From: Thermoanaerobacterium sp. RBIITD
Lineage (GTDB): Bacteria; Bacillota; Thermoanaerobacteria; Thermoanaerobacterales; Thermoanaerobacteraceae
NCBI RefSeq assembly: GCF_900205865.1
Contig: NZ_LT906662.1
Coordinates: 3,299,411 to 3,363,410, forward strand
Length of the DNA: 64,000 nt
Direction of reading: 5' to 3'
Shown here: piece after piece, positions 35,284 to 43,194 of the stretch
Numbering within the stretch: the stretch's first letter is position 1
Layout of the letters: each line of letters starts with the position of its first letter
Notes under the pieces: generated by a model
What the model was told of the DNA's origin: nothing
Databases searched by the model: none
What the model saw: only the letters and a program-made list of their open reading frames with translations
Program-made: the position numbers and the translations under genes

Positions 35284-35697
35284 ATTTACTCTCTCACAAT
35301 ATAAGACAAATTTTTAAAAGATTTGTTACAGTTTTTTATAAAAAAATTTTTATATTTTTTTCATAATTAACAATCAATTGTATCTTTGTGAACAAGTACA
35401 CAAATTCCCACACCTTTTCGCAAATATCTAATACTGTGAAAATTCTTTACCTCCTCAAACAGAAAATTCCCCAAACAATAAGTCTGCGGGAACATAAAAC
35501 ACACTTCAATATTTAATTAAAAATCTTTAAAGCCTTTGATTTCAACATATTTATTCTTACTTTTATTAAACTTGGATTCAGCAGATGAATTTACAAAATG
35601 TCCAAATAGAGCTATTTAAAGACTAAAAAATGTGAAAAAATTTTTTACAAAAAATATAAAAATATATGGAAATTCTCCTTTTTCTGATAAAATTTAA
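35284..35697. other. Non-coding stretch upstream of the GAF-LuxR gene
   Basis: About 400 bases of AT-rich DNA without a supported gene. It holds the TGTG palindrome at 35387-35402, and probably the left part of the IS1380-like remnant towards 35697. No clear vegetative promoter was found. Confidence 0.6.
35387..35402. promoter_or_regulatory. Candidate operator TGTGnAC-nn-GTnCACA
   Basis: tgtgaacaagtacaca is a near-perfect 16-base palindrome (6 of 7 positions pair) about 130 bases upstream of the GAF-LuxR start. The form resembles dimeric-regulator operators such as CRP or FNR sites. The cognate regulator is unknown. Confidence 0.35.
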
Positions 35698-35734
35698 GTG
35701 TCAAACAAAAAAATTAACAGAAAGGAGAATCTCC
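35668..35734 (+). repeat. Inverted repeat occluding the transposase ribosome site
   Basis: ggaaattctcctttttctg (35668-35686) pairs with cagaaaggagaatctcc (35718-35734) with small mismatches. The second arm contains the AAGGAG ribosome site of the transposase at 35740. A read-through transcript would fold and hide the site, a known way for IS elements to limit expression. Confidence 0.55.
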
Positions 35735-35739
35735 ATAAT

Positions 35740-36153
35740 ATGGGTTTAACACTTAATCTTACAAGAGAAAAGGGGTTTTTAAAATATATTTTACCAACAA
35801 TTTTTGACAATTTTACAGTATCAAATAATGTAACCTTCACATATATACAAGCATTCAAAGAAAAAATCGGCTTTGATAAAATTCTTTCAAGTATATTATC
35901 CTTTAAAAAAGCGCCAAATGCTGTCTTTCAGCCAGCCGAAGTTATTGACTTTATGACTGATTCTGTAATTCAAGGAAATACTCGCTTTCTTCACATGGAC
36001 CAATTGAGATATGATAATGCGTACACAAAAATTAAATGACATAAAGTCCCCAGCAAAAAAGTATGCAGAGACTTAATTAAAGCCATGCCTAAAAGTTCTC
36101 TTGAAGAATTAAGACTTATAAACAAACCTTTGCTTTCATTGCAATCAAGCTGT
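35740..36153 (+). pseudogene. IS1380-like transposase N-terminal fragment
   Basis: Reads GLTLNLTREKGFLKYILPTI, then FQPAEVIDFMTDSVIQGNTR and FLHMDQLRYDNAYTKIK, stops at a TGA (36037-36039) and continues in the same frame with HKVPSKKVCRDLIKAMPKSS and EELRLINKPLLSLQ. This is the N-terminal part of an IS1380/IS4-superfamily transposase with one in-frame stop, truncated at about 36150 before any catalytic Asp. It is inactive and marks the boundary of the ABC island. The first ATG with a good site is 35740. Confidence 0.75.
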
Positions 36154-36165
36154 AAAAATACCCTC

Positions 36166-36843
36166 CTAATTGTTCAAGTAGCTTAGAATCTTGCCATCTT
36201 GTATTGTTATGCATACATCTGCTGATGCTGCTATATCTTTATTATGAGTTACCATAATCAAAGTCTGTCCAAATTTTTCTACACAGAGTTTAAAGAATTT
36301 CATCACTTCATCCGCTGTTTTACTGTCTAAATTACCTGTTGGTTCATCTGCAAATATTATATCTGGTTTGTTTGATAGTGCCCTTGCTATTGCTACTCTT
36401 TGCTGCTGTCCTCCTGAGAGTTCATTTGGAAAGCTTTTTATCTTGCTCTCTAGTCCTAAAATTTCTATTATTTCCGATATGTAGTCCTTATCTATTTTTT
36501 TATTATCTAATGATACTGGCAATGTTATATTTTCATACACGTCTATAACTGGTATAAGGTTAAAGCTTTGAAATACAAATCCGAAGTTTCGCCTTCTCAG
36601 TATCGAAAGTTTTTCTTCTGATAGATTAAATATATTCTCACCATTTAATAATACTTCACCTGATGTAGGCACATCTAGTCCTGCCATGCAGTGAAGCAGC
36701 GTACTCTTACCTGAACCGCTGGGGCCTATTATAGTAGTGAATTTTCCATTTTCTATAGAAACTGATACTTCCTTTAAAGCCTCTACTTTATTGTCACCTT
36801 TACCGTATATCTTAGTCAATTTTACTGTCTCTAATATGCTCAT
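36166..36843 (-). CDS. ABC transporter ATP-binding protein (MacB/Bce type)
   Basis: A 225-aa ATPase: Walker [15 protein letters not shown]-loop [12 protein letters not shown], signature [15 protein letters not shown], Walker [14 protein letters not shown], and the switch His in MVTHNKD. All catalytic residues are present. The LolD/MacB-type GNLDS ending indicates partnership with FtsX-type permeases, the nearest being the gene 17 bases upstream. The ATG at 36843 has GAGGTGGAG before it. Confidence 0.95.
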   Translation of the reverse strand: MSILETVKLTKIYGKGDNKVEALKEVSVSIENGKFTTIIGPSGSGKSTLLHCMAGLDVPTSGEVLLNGENIFNLSEEKLSILRRRNFGFVFQSFNLIPVIDVYENITLPVSLDNKKIDKDYISEIIEILGLESKIKSFPNELSGGQQQRVAIARALSNKPDIIFADEPTGNLDSKTADEVMKFFKLCVEKFGQTLIMVTHNKDIAASADVCITIQDGKILSYLNN

Positions 36844-36860
36844 AATCTCCACCTCATCTT

Positions 36861-39419
36861 TTATTCGATTATGTTTAGGCCTTCTACTATATTAAGCTTT
36901 TCTACTTTCTTTGCAGATACATAAGATGACAATATGCATATAACAATAACTATAGCACTGTACAATAGTATTGGTATAACTGGAAATTTAAATTGCAGCC
37001 TTTCGCTTATGTTAAATCCAGCCTTGTACTGCCTGTTTACCAAACTGTAAAATGAATAAACGTTATAACTGCCTATTAAAGCCGCTATTATGCTGCTTAA
37101 AAGGCCATAAATAATCGATTCTTTTATTATCATGCTTTTAAGCTGCTTGACTGTCATGCCTATTGCTCTAAGTGTGGAAAACTCATTTGTACGTATCAAT
37201 AAGTTGGTTTTTAGCGTATTATATACATTCATGCCTGCTATTAGTAATATCAATGCTACGATCACCATGTCTGATTTCAATACTCCCGTAAATCCTTTTT
37301 GGCTCTTTTCTATATAACTTAGCTTGCTTTCCACACCTGCAAAAGGCTTGTCCTTTAGAATCTTGTTTATACTATCATACACATAAGTGTCCTTTCCCGC
37401 CTCAGACTGCACACTGATCTGGTCATATGTACTTTTCCCTGAAATGGTCATTAAGTACTTTTGAGGAAGGATTATCTCCATCCTGGCTCCCCGTGTACTG
37501 TCACCTTTAGCTGTCCATTCCTGCTTTAATAGTGCACCTACTCTGATATTTCCCTCTTCATATGCTATTTTGCCATTTCTGATAACAGGAATCCTTATTG
37601 TCATGGTATCACCAACTTTTAAATCTTTTCTAATTCCCTCGAGCTTATGTTTAAAAATATCATAATAGTAATTAAATACTATTGCATTTGGATATTTATC
37701 TGATGAATCATTCAGCGATGACATGTCCCCTTTATCTATATACTTCTTAAATCCCTGCAACTGATCATCATCATAGCCTTTTACTTCTATCATTGTTTCC
37801 ACATTTCTATTTGTATCTGAAATTCCATTGTACTTTTTAAAGTCATTTTCTAAACCATTTACATCAGATTCCAAAAAACCTTCCATAGATACTTTTGTAC
37901 CTACTTTTTTCACTCCTTCTATCTGAGATATGGCTTTTACATCATCATTTGTATAACCTGTAAAATATAGATCTATATTTGGACCAAACAACAATTTAAA
38001 ATCATAGTCCTGCATGTTTAAAACATACGGTGTTGTATTATACACCGCATCTCGGTTGTTAAGAAATGCAATATCATCTATAAATAAATATCCTGCCATT
38101 GCTACAGATACAACTATTATTATAGTCCTCCACTTATTTCTCCACACATTTTTATATGCCATCTCACCTGTTATGCCAGATATCTTTTTTATAAACTTAT
38201 GGTATCCTCTATTTTTCTGCCTTTTTCCTGATTTATCACTCTTTCTCATAGCTTCTATCGGTGATATCCTGCCTGACATCCATATGGGTATTATACTTGA
38301 TAATATGACTGTTGCTGTACCGACTATTACTGCATTCCATATGTTTTTCCCACTTATGTACACTGTTGATTGTGATACATCTAAAAATGCAAAGTTAAAC
38401 AACTTCATCCCAATATATGAAAATGCAATACCCATCAATAGACCAAGAGATAATCCAATGATGAGAATAAATAAGCTTTGAAATCCTATTATCAGTCTCA
38501 CTTGTTTCTTTGATGACCCTATAGCTCTCATCATGCCTATTTGTTTTATCATGTCTATTAAAGATATGTTAAACATGTTATATATAAGAAGAATCGCTGT
38601 AATTACTATCAAAATATTAAAATGACGTACAGAATCATTCGTATTTTGAGAACTGTAATCATCAAGTGCTGTTACCAGTTGTATATTTAGATCATAATCC
38701 CATCTTCCTATATTATATCTCTCTCTTATCTGATTCAACTGACCCGATAGATTAGCCTTTGATTTCAATTTGACGATTTCTTCATATGTTATAAGATTGT
38801 CAGGCAGTACATTTTTTTCACCTTCTTTAAAGTATGTGAACCCTCTCAGTGAATAGTACCCCTCATAATATTGTTTGGGCTTATCTAATATCCCTACTAA
38901 TTTGAAGGACTTGTTTTCCATGTATATTTGATTCATGCCGTTTTCATCTTTATATTCCTTTTTGATTTTAAAATTTATTGTCTCACCCAGCTTTTCTTTA
39001 AGTCCCATCTTTTTTAAAGCCTGTGATTCTAATACTATTTCTCCTTGCTTATTTGGTAAATGACCTTTTATAAGAGTGTATCCATTCATTTCTATGTAGT
39101 CTTTGTCTGTTGAATTTAATATCATTGAAATACCATTATCAGTAACGAGATTTCCTAGATTAGCTGCTTCTGCAGATTTACTTACGTCTTTATCATTTTT
39201 TATTTTCTCAGTCAAGTCTTTATTTAGATTAGTAAATATACCCTGATATGTTCCATACATTTTGTAAATATTAGCAAGCTGGTTTCTGCTCTGGCTTTCA
39301 AATATAACGTTAGTACCAAATACAAGCATTACTGCCAAGGCGACACCTAATACTAAAGCAATCGTCCTTCCTCTTTGTTTTTTCAGATATGCTAATGCTA
39401 AATGTATATATACATTCAT
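36861..39419 (-). CDS. FtsX-type ABC permease (large, MacB-like), copy P1'
   Basis: An 852-aa permease. Membrane helices: one near residues 18-36 (TIALVLGVALAVMLVFG), three around 265-385 (ILIVITAILLIYNMFN; LFILIIGLSLGLLMGIAFSY; then AVIVGTATVILSSIIPIW), one near 435, and three at the C-terminus (MVIVALILLIAGMNVYNTL; IIYGLLSSIIAALIGS; LLYSAIVIVICILSSYV). Two extracellular domains separate them. The FtsX fold occurs twice. It is a close paralogue of the protein encoded at 45843-48410; most of the N-terminal half and the central linker are nearly identical. Such proteins export or sense peptides, or extract lipoproteins. Confidence 0.93.
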   Translation of the reverse strand: MNVYIHLALAYLKKQRGRTIALVLGVALAVMLVFGTNVIFESQSRNQLANIYKMYGTYQGIFTNLNKDLTEKIKNDKDVSKSAEAANLGNLVTDNGISMILNSTDKDYIEMNGYTLIKGHLPNKQGEIVLESQALKKMGLKEKLGETINFKIKKEYKDENGMNQIYMENKSFKLVGILDKPKQYYEGYYSLRGFTYFKEGEKNVLPDNLITYEEIVKLKSKANLSGQLNQIRERYNIGRWDYDLNIQLVTALDDYSSQNTNDSVRHFNILIVITAILLIYNMFNISLIDMIKQIGMMRAIGSSKKQVRLIIGFQSLFILIIGLSLGLLMGIAFSYIGMKLFNFAFLDVSQSTVYISGKNIWNAVIVGTATVILSSIIPIWMSGRISPIEAMRKSDKSGKRQKNRGYHKFIKKISGITGEMAYKNVWRNKWRTIIIVVSVAMAGYLFIDDIAFLNNRDAVYNTTPYVLNMQDYDFKLLFGPNIDLYFTGYTNDDVKAISQIEGVKKVGTKVSMEGFLESDVNGLENDFKKYNGISDTNRNVETMIEVKGYDDDQLQGFKKYIDKGDMSSLNDSSDKYPNAIVFNYYYDIFKHKLEGIRKDLKVGDTMTIRIPVIRNGKIAYEEGNIRVGALLKQEWTAKGDSTRGARMEIILPQKYLMTISGKSTYDQISVQSEAGKDTYVYDSINKILKDKPFAGVESKLSYIEKSQKGFTGVLKSDMVIVALILLIAGMNVYNTLKTNLLIRTNEFSTLRAIGMTVKQLKSMIIKESIIYGLLSSIIAALIGSYNVYSFYSLVNRQYKAGFNISERLQFKFPVIPILLYSAIVIVICILSSYVSAKKVEKLNIVEGLNIIE

Positions 39420-39455
39420 TTCTATCCTCCATTGATAATTTGAATAATTTTATCT

Positions 39456-40118
39456 CTATCGTATTTCTCCATCAACGATAGATAATATTCTGTCTGCACT
39501 TTGTGCTATATTTTCATTATGTGTTATCAATACAAGTGTCTGATTATATTTTTTAATAGAATTTTTTATCAGGTTCATTACTTCACCTGTCGTTTTTGTG
39601 TCTAAATTCCCCGTGGGTTCATCTGCTAATATTATACTGGGCTTTGCTGCCAATGCTCTGCCTATTGCCACTCTCTGCTGCTGCCCTCCTGAAAGCTGAT
39701 TTGGTAAATGTCTTTGTCTTTCTGTTAACCCTAAAAATTCTATCAAATCATCTATATATTCTTTATCTGGTATTTTTTTATCTAGTCTTACTGGCATTTC
39801 TATATTTTCTCTTACATTTAATACTGGTATCAAATTGTACTGCTGAAATACGAATCCTATATTTCTCCTCCTGTATATAGCTAATTTGTCCTCAGATAGC
39901 TTATATATATCCACACCATCTATCTCAACTGTTCCTTCTGTTGGTTTATCAAGTCCTCCTAATAAGTGGAGCAATGTTGATTTTCCACTTCCGCTTGGTC
40001 CTACGATTGCCAAAAATTCACCTTTTTCTACATTTATGTTTATATCCTTTAGTGCGTGTACTTTATTTTCACCCTTTCCGTAAACTTTGTTTAAATTTAT
40101 CGTTTTTAATATAACCAT
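39456..40118 (-). CDS. ABC transporter ATP-binding protein (MacB/Bce type), second intact copy
   Basis: A 220-aa ATPase with Walker [14 protein letters not shown], signature [15 protein letters not shown], Walker [14 protein letters not shown] and LITHNENIAQSAD. It starts MVILKTINLNKVYGKGENK. Its DNA is almost the same as the deleted copy at 42914-43177 in both ends, showing a recent duplication. AGGAG lies 10 bases upstream of the ATG. It should pair with one of the two flanking permeases. Confidence 0.95.
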   Translation of the reverse strand: MVILKTINLNKVYGKGENKVHALKDININVEKGEFLAIVGPSGSGKSTLLHLLGGLDKPTEGTVEIDGVDIYKLSEDKLAIYRRRNIGFVFQQYNLIPVLNVRENIEMPVRLDKKIPDKEYIDDLIEFLGLTERQRHLPNQLSGGQQQRVAIGRALAAKPSIILADEPTGNLDTKTTGEVMNLIKNSIKKYNQTLVLITHNENIAQSADRILSIVDGEIR

Positions 40119-40136
40119 ATATAAAGTGCTCCTCTC

Positions 40137-40179
40137 CTAATTTATTATGCTGATAGATTCTACTATACTCATACGCTTA
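40137..40179 (-). pseudogene. Orphan 3' tail of a permease gene
   Basis: Between the permease stop at 40188 and the ATPase start at 40118 lies an in-frame relic reading RMSIVESISIIN then stop. It is the C-terminal end of the 43195-45750 permease (RMSIVESISTIN), followed by the same ATPase leader. This is the footprint of the duplication that carried [permease 3' end + ATPase] to the new site. Confidence 0.75.
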
Positions 40180-40187
40180 ACTTGGAG

Positions 40188-42755
40188 TCATTGATCATTT
40201 TTGATCATATCAACTACTGCTGTTTTTCTTATATTCATAGATGATAGGTATGTTGTTGCAATTGTTACTATAAAATTTATAATGATAACAATCAAATATT
40301 CTCTGTATTGTATCTTAAAGATGGGATTTATATATATAGCTAAATATTTATTATATAAAATATATTGAACCAACACTCCAAAGATAATTACTACTACACT
40401 TGATATAGCTCCATATAAGAACCCTTCAGCTAAAAACATCTCTTTCAGGCTTTTGTTTGTAGTGCCGACAGCTCTTAACATGCCAAACTCTCTCATTCGC
40501 GATGCAATATTATATTTAATATTGTTTGCTATATTAAATACTCCCATAATGAACAGTATCATTACAATTGCATTTATAAATCTGTGCTTATTTTCATTCA
40601 GTATATTAAAATTTTCTATTTCTTTATCTAAATCTCTTAAAATTACTCCAGGTCTCTTATCAATTATTGATTTAATCTTTTTATATAAGACATTATGATT
40701 TACTCCTCTTTCTTTGTTGATGCTTATAATCTTATACTGAGTTATCCCCGTATCCTTTTTAAATATATCCGAGGATAGGACAACATCAACGCTGTTATTT
40801 ACAGTATAATAATTATCGTAATCCAACAGATTGTTTACTATTGCCGCCACAGTATATTCTTTATATTCATAGCTATCGTCATTATAATTAATTTTCCAGC
40901 TTTCCTCAGAATTTGTTCCCTTGTTTGAAAAAGCAACTCTTATTTTATCTCCCACTTTGAAATTTGCAACGTAAGGCCTTTTATTTTCTGTATTTATGGG
41001 ATTGGGTATCCTCACAATGGCAAGATTTTCTTTTTTCATCCTGTCAATATCAATTTTGCCTTTTACCAAATATTTTCTTAACTTGGCAAGAGATTTATCA
41101 TCATAACCGTACATATTATCTTTTAAAATATATTCTTCCGATTTATCAGCCGCCTTTAAATTTTTAACTAACATCCCGTTCATCAAATCTTTTATATATG
41201 GAGTGCTGTTTAAATTTTCAAAGTACATAGGTTCGGATATATGTTCACCGCTTAACATAAGTCTTGAATATATTACCTGTATAGCTGATAAATCCCTTAC
41301 TCCGTTTAATGACCTTATTCTCTCTAGTTCTTTGCTACTTAACCCGTCGGTTTTTTTCGCACCGGGTACAAGATTTATTTTATAGTCGGAATTATACCCT
41401 ATGCTATCTGCTATATTGTCTACTTGCCTTTCTTCTAAAAAACTTAAGTAGCTTGCATTTATAAAAAGTATGCCTGCAATACTTATTGATAGTATAATCA
41501 TTATAAAGCTTCTGCTGTTAGAAAGAATATTCCTTTTAGTTACAATTGAATATATGGACAGGTTTTTCCCTGAGGCTACTTTTTTATATATTTTTTTATT
41601 GCATTTTTCTCTTAGTCCTAAATTTTTTCTTATAGCTTCTATAGGTGATATCTTTGATATGGTTATATAGACTGCAATAACAATCAAAAGTATGACGGCT
41701 GCTGTAACAATTACAGGTATAATAAAGGCTTCCTTAGTTATAACAAGCCGGCTTATGTTGACAGCTCCTTCAGTAAATACATTTCCAACTAAACCGCTTA
41801 ATAGCTTTGAACCGATCAGGCCTAATATAATACCTATAGGGACACCCATTGTGCTCAATATAAGCAATTCATATAATGTTATTTCAATCAATTGCTTTCT
41901 ACTGCTACCTATAGCTAATAAAATTCCGTATTCTGATATTCTTTGAAGAATTGATATGCTGTATATTCCATATATAACTATAAAAGAAGCTACCAATATT
42001 ACAAGTAATGAAAAAATATTGTTTTTATATATATTATTTAATTTCCCATATGCCTCTATTAGCGTCGTGTTTTTAACTATGTCATCGCTCTTCACATTCA
42101 ATTTCTTTGCCAGTAAAGATGTCAATTTATTTATATTGTTTTCATCTTTAAATGTCACCATAGAAATATTTCTGTTTCCTTTAAAATCGTCACTAATAGG
42201 CAAAAATGCCTGTAAGGTCATACTTCTTTTAAATTCTGGTCTGTCTTTCAATATTCCCACCAATTTATACGTTTTTGTTTCCCTTCTGTCTTCCAGTTTA
42301 AGTTGCAGGTCACTGCCAACTTTAGGTTCTTTCCCAAGAACATTTAAGACCCACTCTTCAACAGCAATTTCATTATCTTTCTCTGGATACCTTCCTTCTT
42401 TGATAAATGAATTACCACTGAAAGAGCTTCCTAATTTTATGTATTCTTTATCTGCCCTTAGAATATTCAAATAAAAATCATCAGTTAAGGCAACCGAATC
42501 ATAATACTCTGCAAATCCTCTGTCTTTTATTGATTTATCCTTTTTTATTTTCTCTATCTGATCATTGTCTAATTTTGTAAAAACCACATGGTAACTTCCT
42601 TCGTCATATTTTATGCTATCAATATTTGCCTGGTTGGCACTTTGGCCCAATATTATTATACTTGCAATAACAGCAACACTTAGGATTATAGCCACCAACA
42701 CAGAAAAAGTCCTTTTTTTGTAATATTTGATATATTGTAATGATAATTTAAACAT
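40188..42755 (-). CDS. FtsX-type ABC permease, copy P2'
   Basis: An 855-aa permease with the same two-FtsX-domain layout: TM near residues 17-36 (FSVLVAIILSVAVIASIIIL), a central three-helix block (SLLVILVASFIVIYGIYSI; then ELLILSTMGVPIGIILGLIG; IPVIVTAAVILLIVIAVY), a linker with KISPIEAIRKNLGLREK, a TM near 415-433 (FIMIILSISIAGILFINAS) and three C-terminal helices. Related to the 43195 product (type II), less so to the 36861/45843 pair (type I). AGGAGG lies 10 bases upstream of the ATG, inside the end of the subtilase remnant. Confidence 0.92.
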   Translation of the reverse strand: MFKLSLQYIKYYKKRTFSVLVAIILSVAVIASIIILGQSANQANIDSIKYDEGSYHVVFTKLDNDQIEKIKKDKSIKDRGFAEYYDSVALTDDFYLNILRADKEYIKLGSSFSGNSFIKEGRYPEKDNEIAVEEWVLNVLGKEPKVGSDLQLKLEDRRETKTYKLVGILKDRPEFKRSMTLQAFLPISDDFKGNRNISMVTFKDENNINKLTSLLAKKLNVKSDDIVKNTTLIEAYGKLNNIYKNNIFSLLVILVASFIVIYGIYSISILQRISEYGILLAIGSSRKQLIEITLYELLILSTMGVPIGIILGLIGSKLLSGLVGNVFTEGAVNISRLVITKEAFIIPVIVTAAVILLIVIAVYITISKISPIEAIRKNLGLREKCNKKIYKKVASGKNLSIYSIVTKRNILSNSRSFIMIILSISIAGILFINASYLSFLEERQVDNIADSIGYNSDYKINLVPGAKKTDGLSSKELERIRSLNGVRDLSAIQVIYSRLMLSGEHISEPMYFENLNSTPYIKDLMNGMLVKNLKAADKSEEYILKDNMYGYDDKSLAKLRKYLVKGKIDIDRMKKENLAIVRIPNPINTENKRPYVANFKVGDKIRVAFSNKGTNSEESWKINYNDDSYEYKEYTVAAIVNNLLDYDNYYTVNNSVDVVLSSDIFKKDTGITQYKIISINKERGVNHNVLYKKIKSIIDKRPGVILRDLDKEIENFNILNENKHRFINAIVMILFIMGVFNIANNIKYNIASRMREFGMLRAVGTTNKSLKEMFLAEGFLYGAISSVVVIIFGVLVQYILYNKYLAIYINPIFKIQYREYLIVIIINFIVTIATTYLSSMNIRKTAVVDMIKNDQ

Positions 42756-42769
42756 CTATTATATGCCTC

Positions 42770-42912
42770 CTAACTAAATGCATCCTCAAATATTTGCCTA
42801 TTTGCTCTTCCATCTTTGCCCAATACTTTTACCACAAATATTTCAACATCATTAATTTTCTCTTTATAGTTGATACGCAAGAAGTTCCATGTCCATTCTC
42901 GCCATCATTATC
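42770..42912 (-). pseudogene. Subtilase (S8) remnant
   Basis: After the stop of the deleted ATPase the minus strand reads DNDGENGHGTSCVSTIK, the NGHGTxC catalytic-His motif of subtilisin-like proteases. A one-base shift in the following A-rich stretch moves it to KINDVEIFVVKVLGKDGRAN and FEDAFS then stop, the next conserved subtilase strand (VKVLgxxG). The Asp and Ser motifs are missing. It is a fragment of an S8 protease gene, truncated at both ends and frameshifted. Subtilases often process peptides beside such exporters. Confidence 0.72.
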
Positions 42913-42913
42913 T

Positions 42914-43177
42914 CTATCGTATTTCTCCGTCAACGATAGATAATATTCTGTCTGCACTTTGTGCTATATTTTCATTATGTGTTATCAATACAAGTGTCTG
43001 ATTATATTTTTTAATAGAACTTTTTATTAGGTTCATTACTTCACCTGTCGTTTTTGTGTTTAAATTACCGGTGGGTTCATCTGCTAAATACTTTATGTTT
43101 ATATCCTTTAGTGCGTGTACTTTATTTTCACCCTTTCCGTAAACTTTGTTTAAATTTATCGTTTTTAATATAACCAT
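42914..43177 (-). pseudogene. ABC ATPase with in-frame internal deletion
   Basis: An 87-codon frame joins MVILKTINLNKVYGKGENK and HALKDINIK directly to [20 protein letters not shown] and LITHNENIAQSAD. Compared with the 220-aa copy at 39456-40118, roughly residues 29-146 are missing: Walker A, Q-loop and the LSGGQ signature are lost, while Walker B and the switch His remain. It cannot hydrolyse ATP by the usual mechanism. The frame is kept and the ribosome site is intact, so a short protein may still be made. An in-frame extension upstream to 43315 overlaps the permease gene and is not the start. Confidence 0.85.
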
Positions 43178-43194
43178 ATATAAATGCTCCTCTC

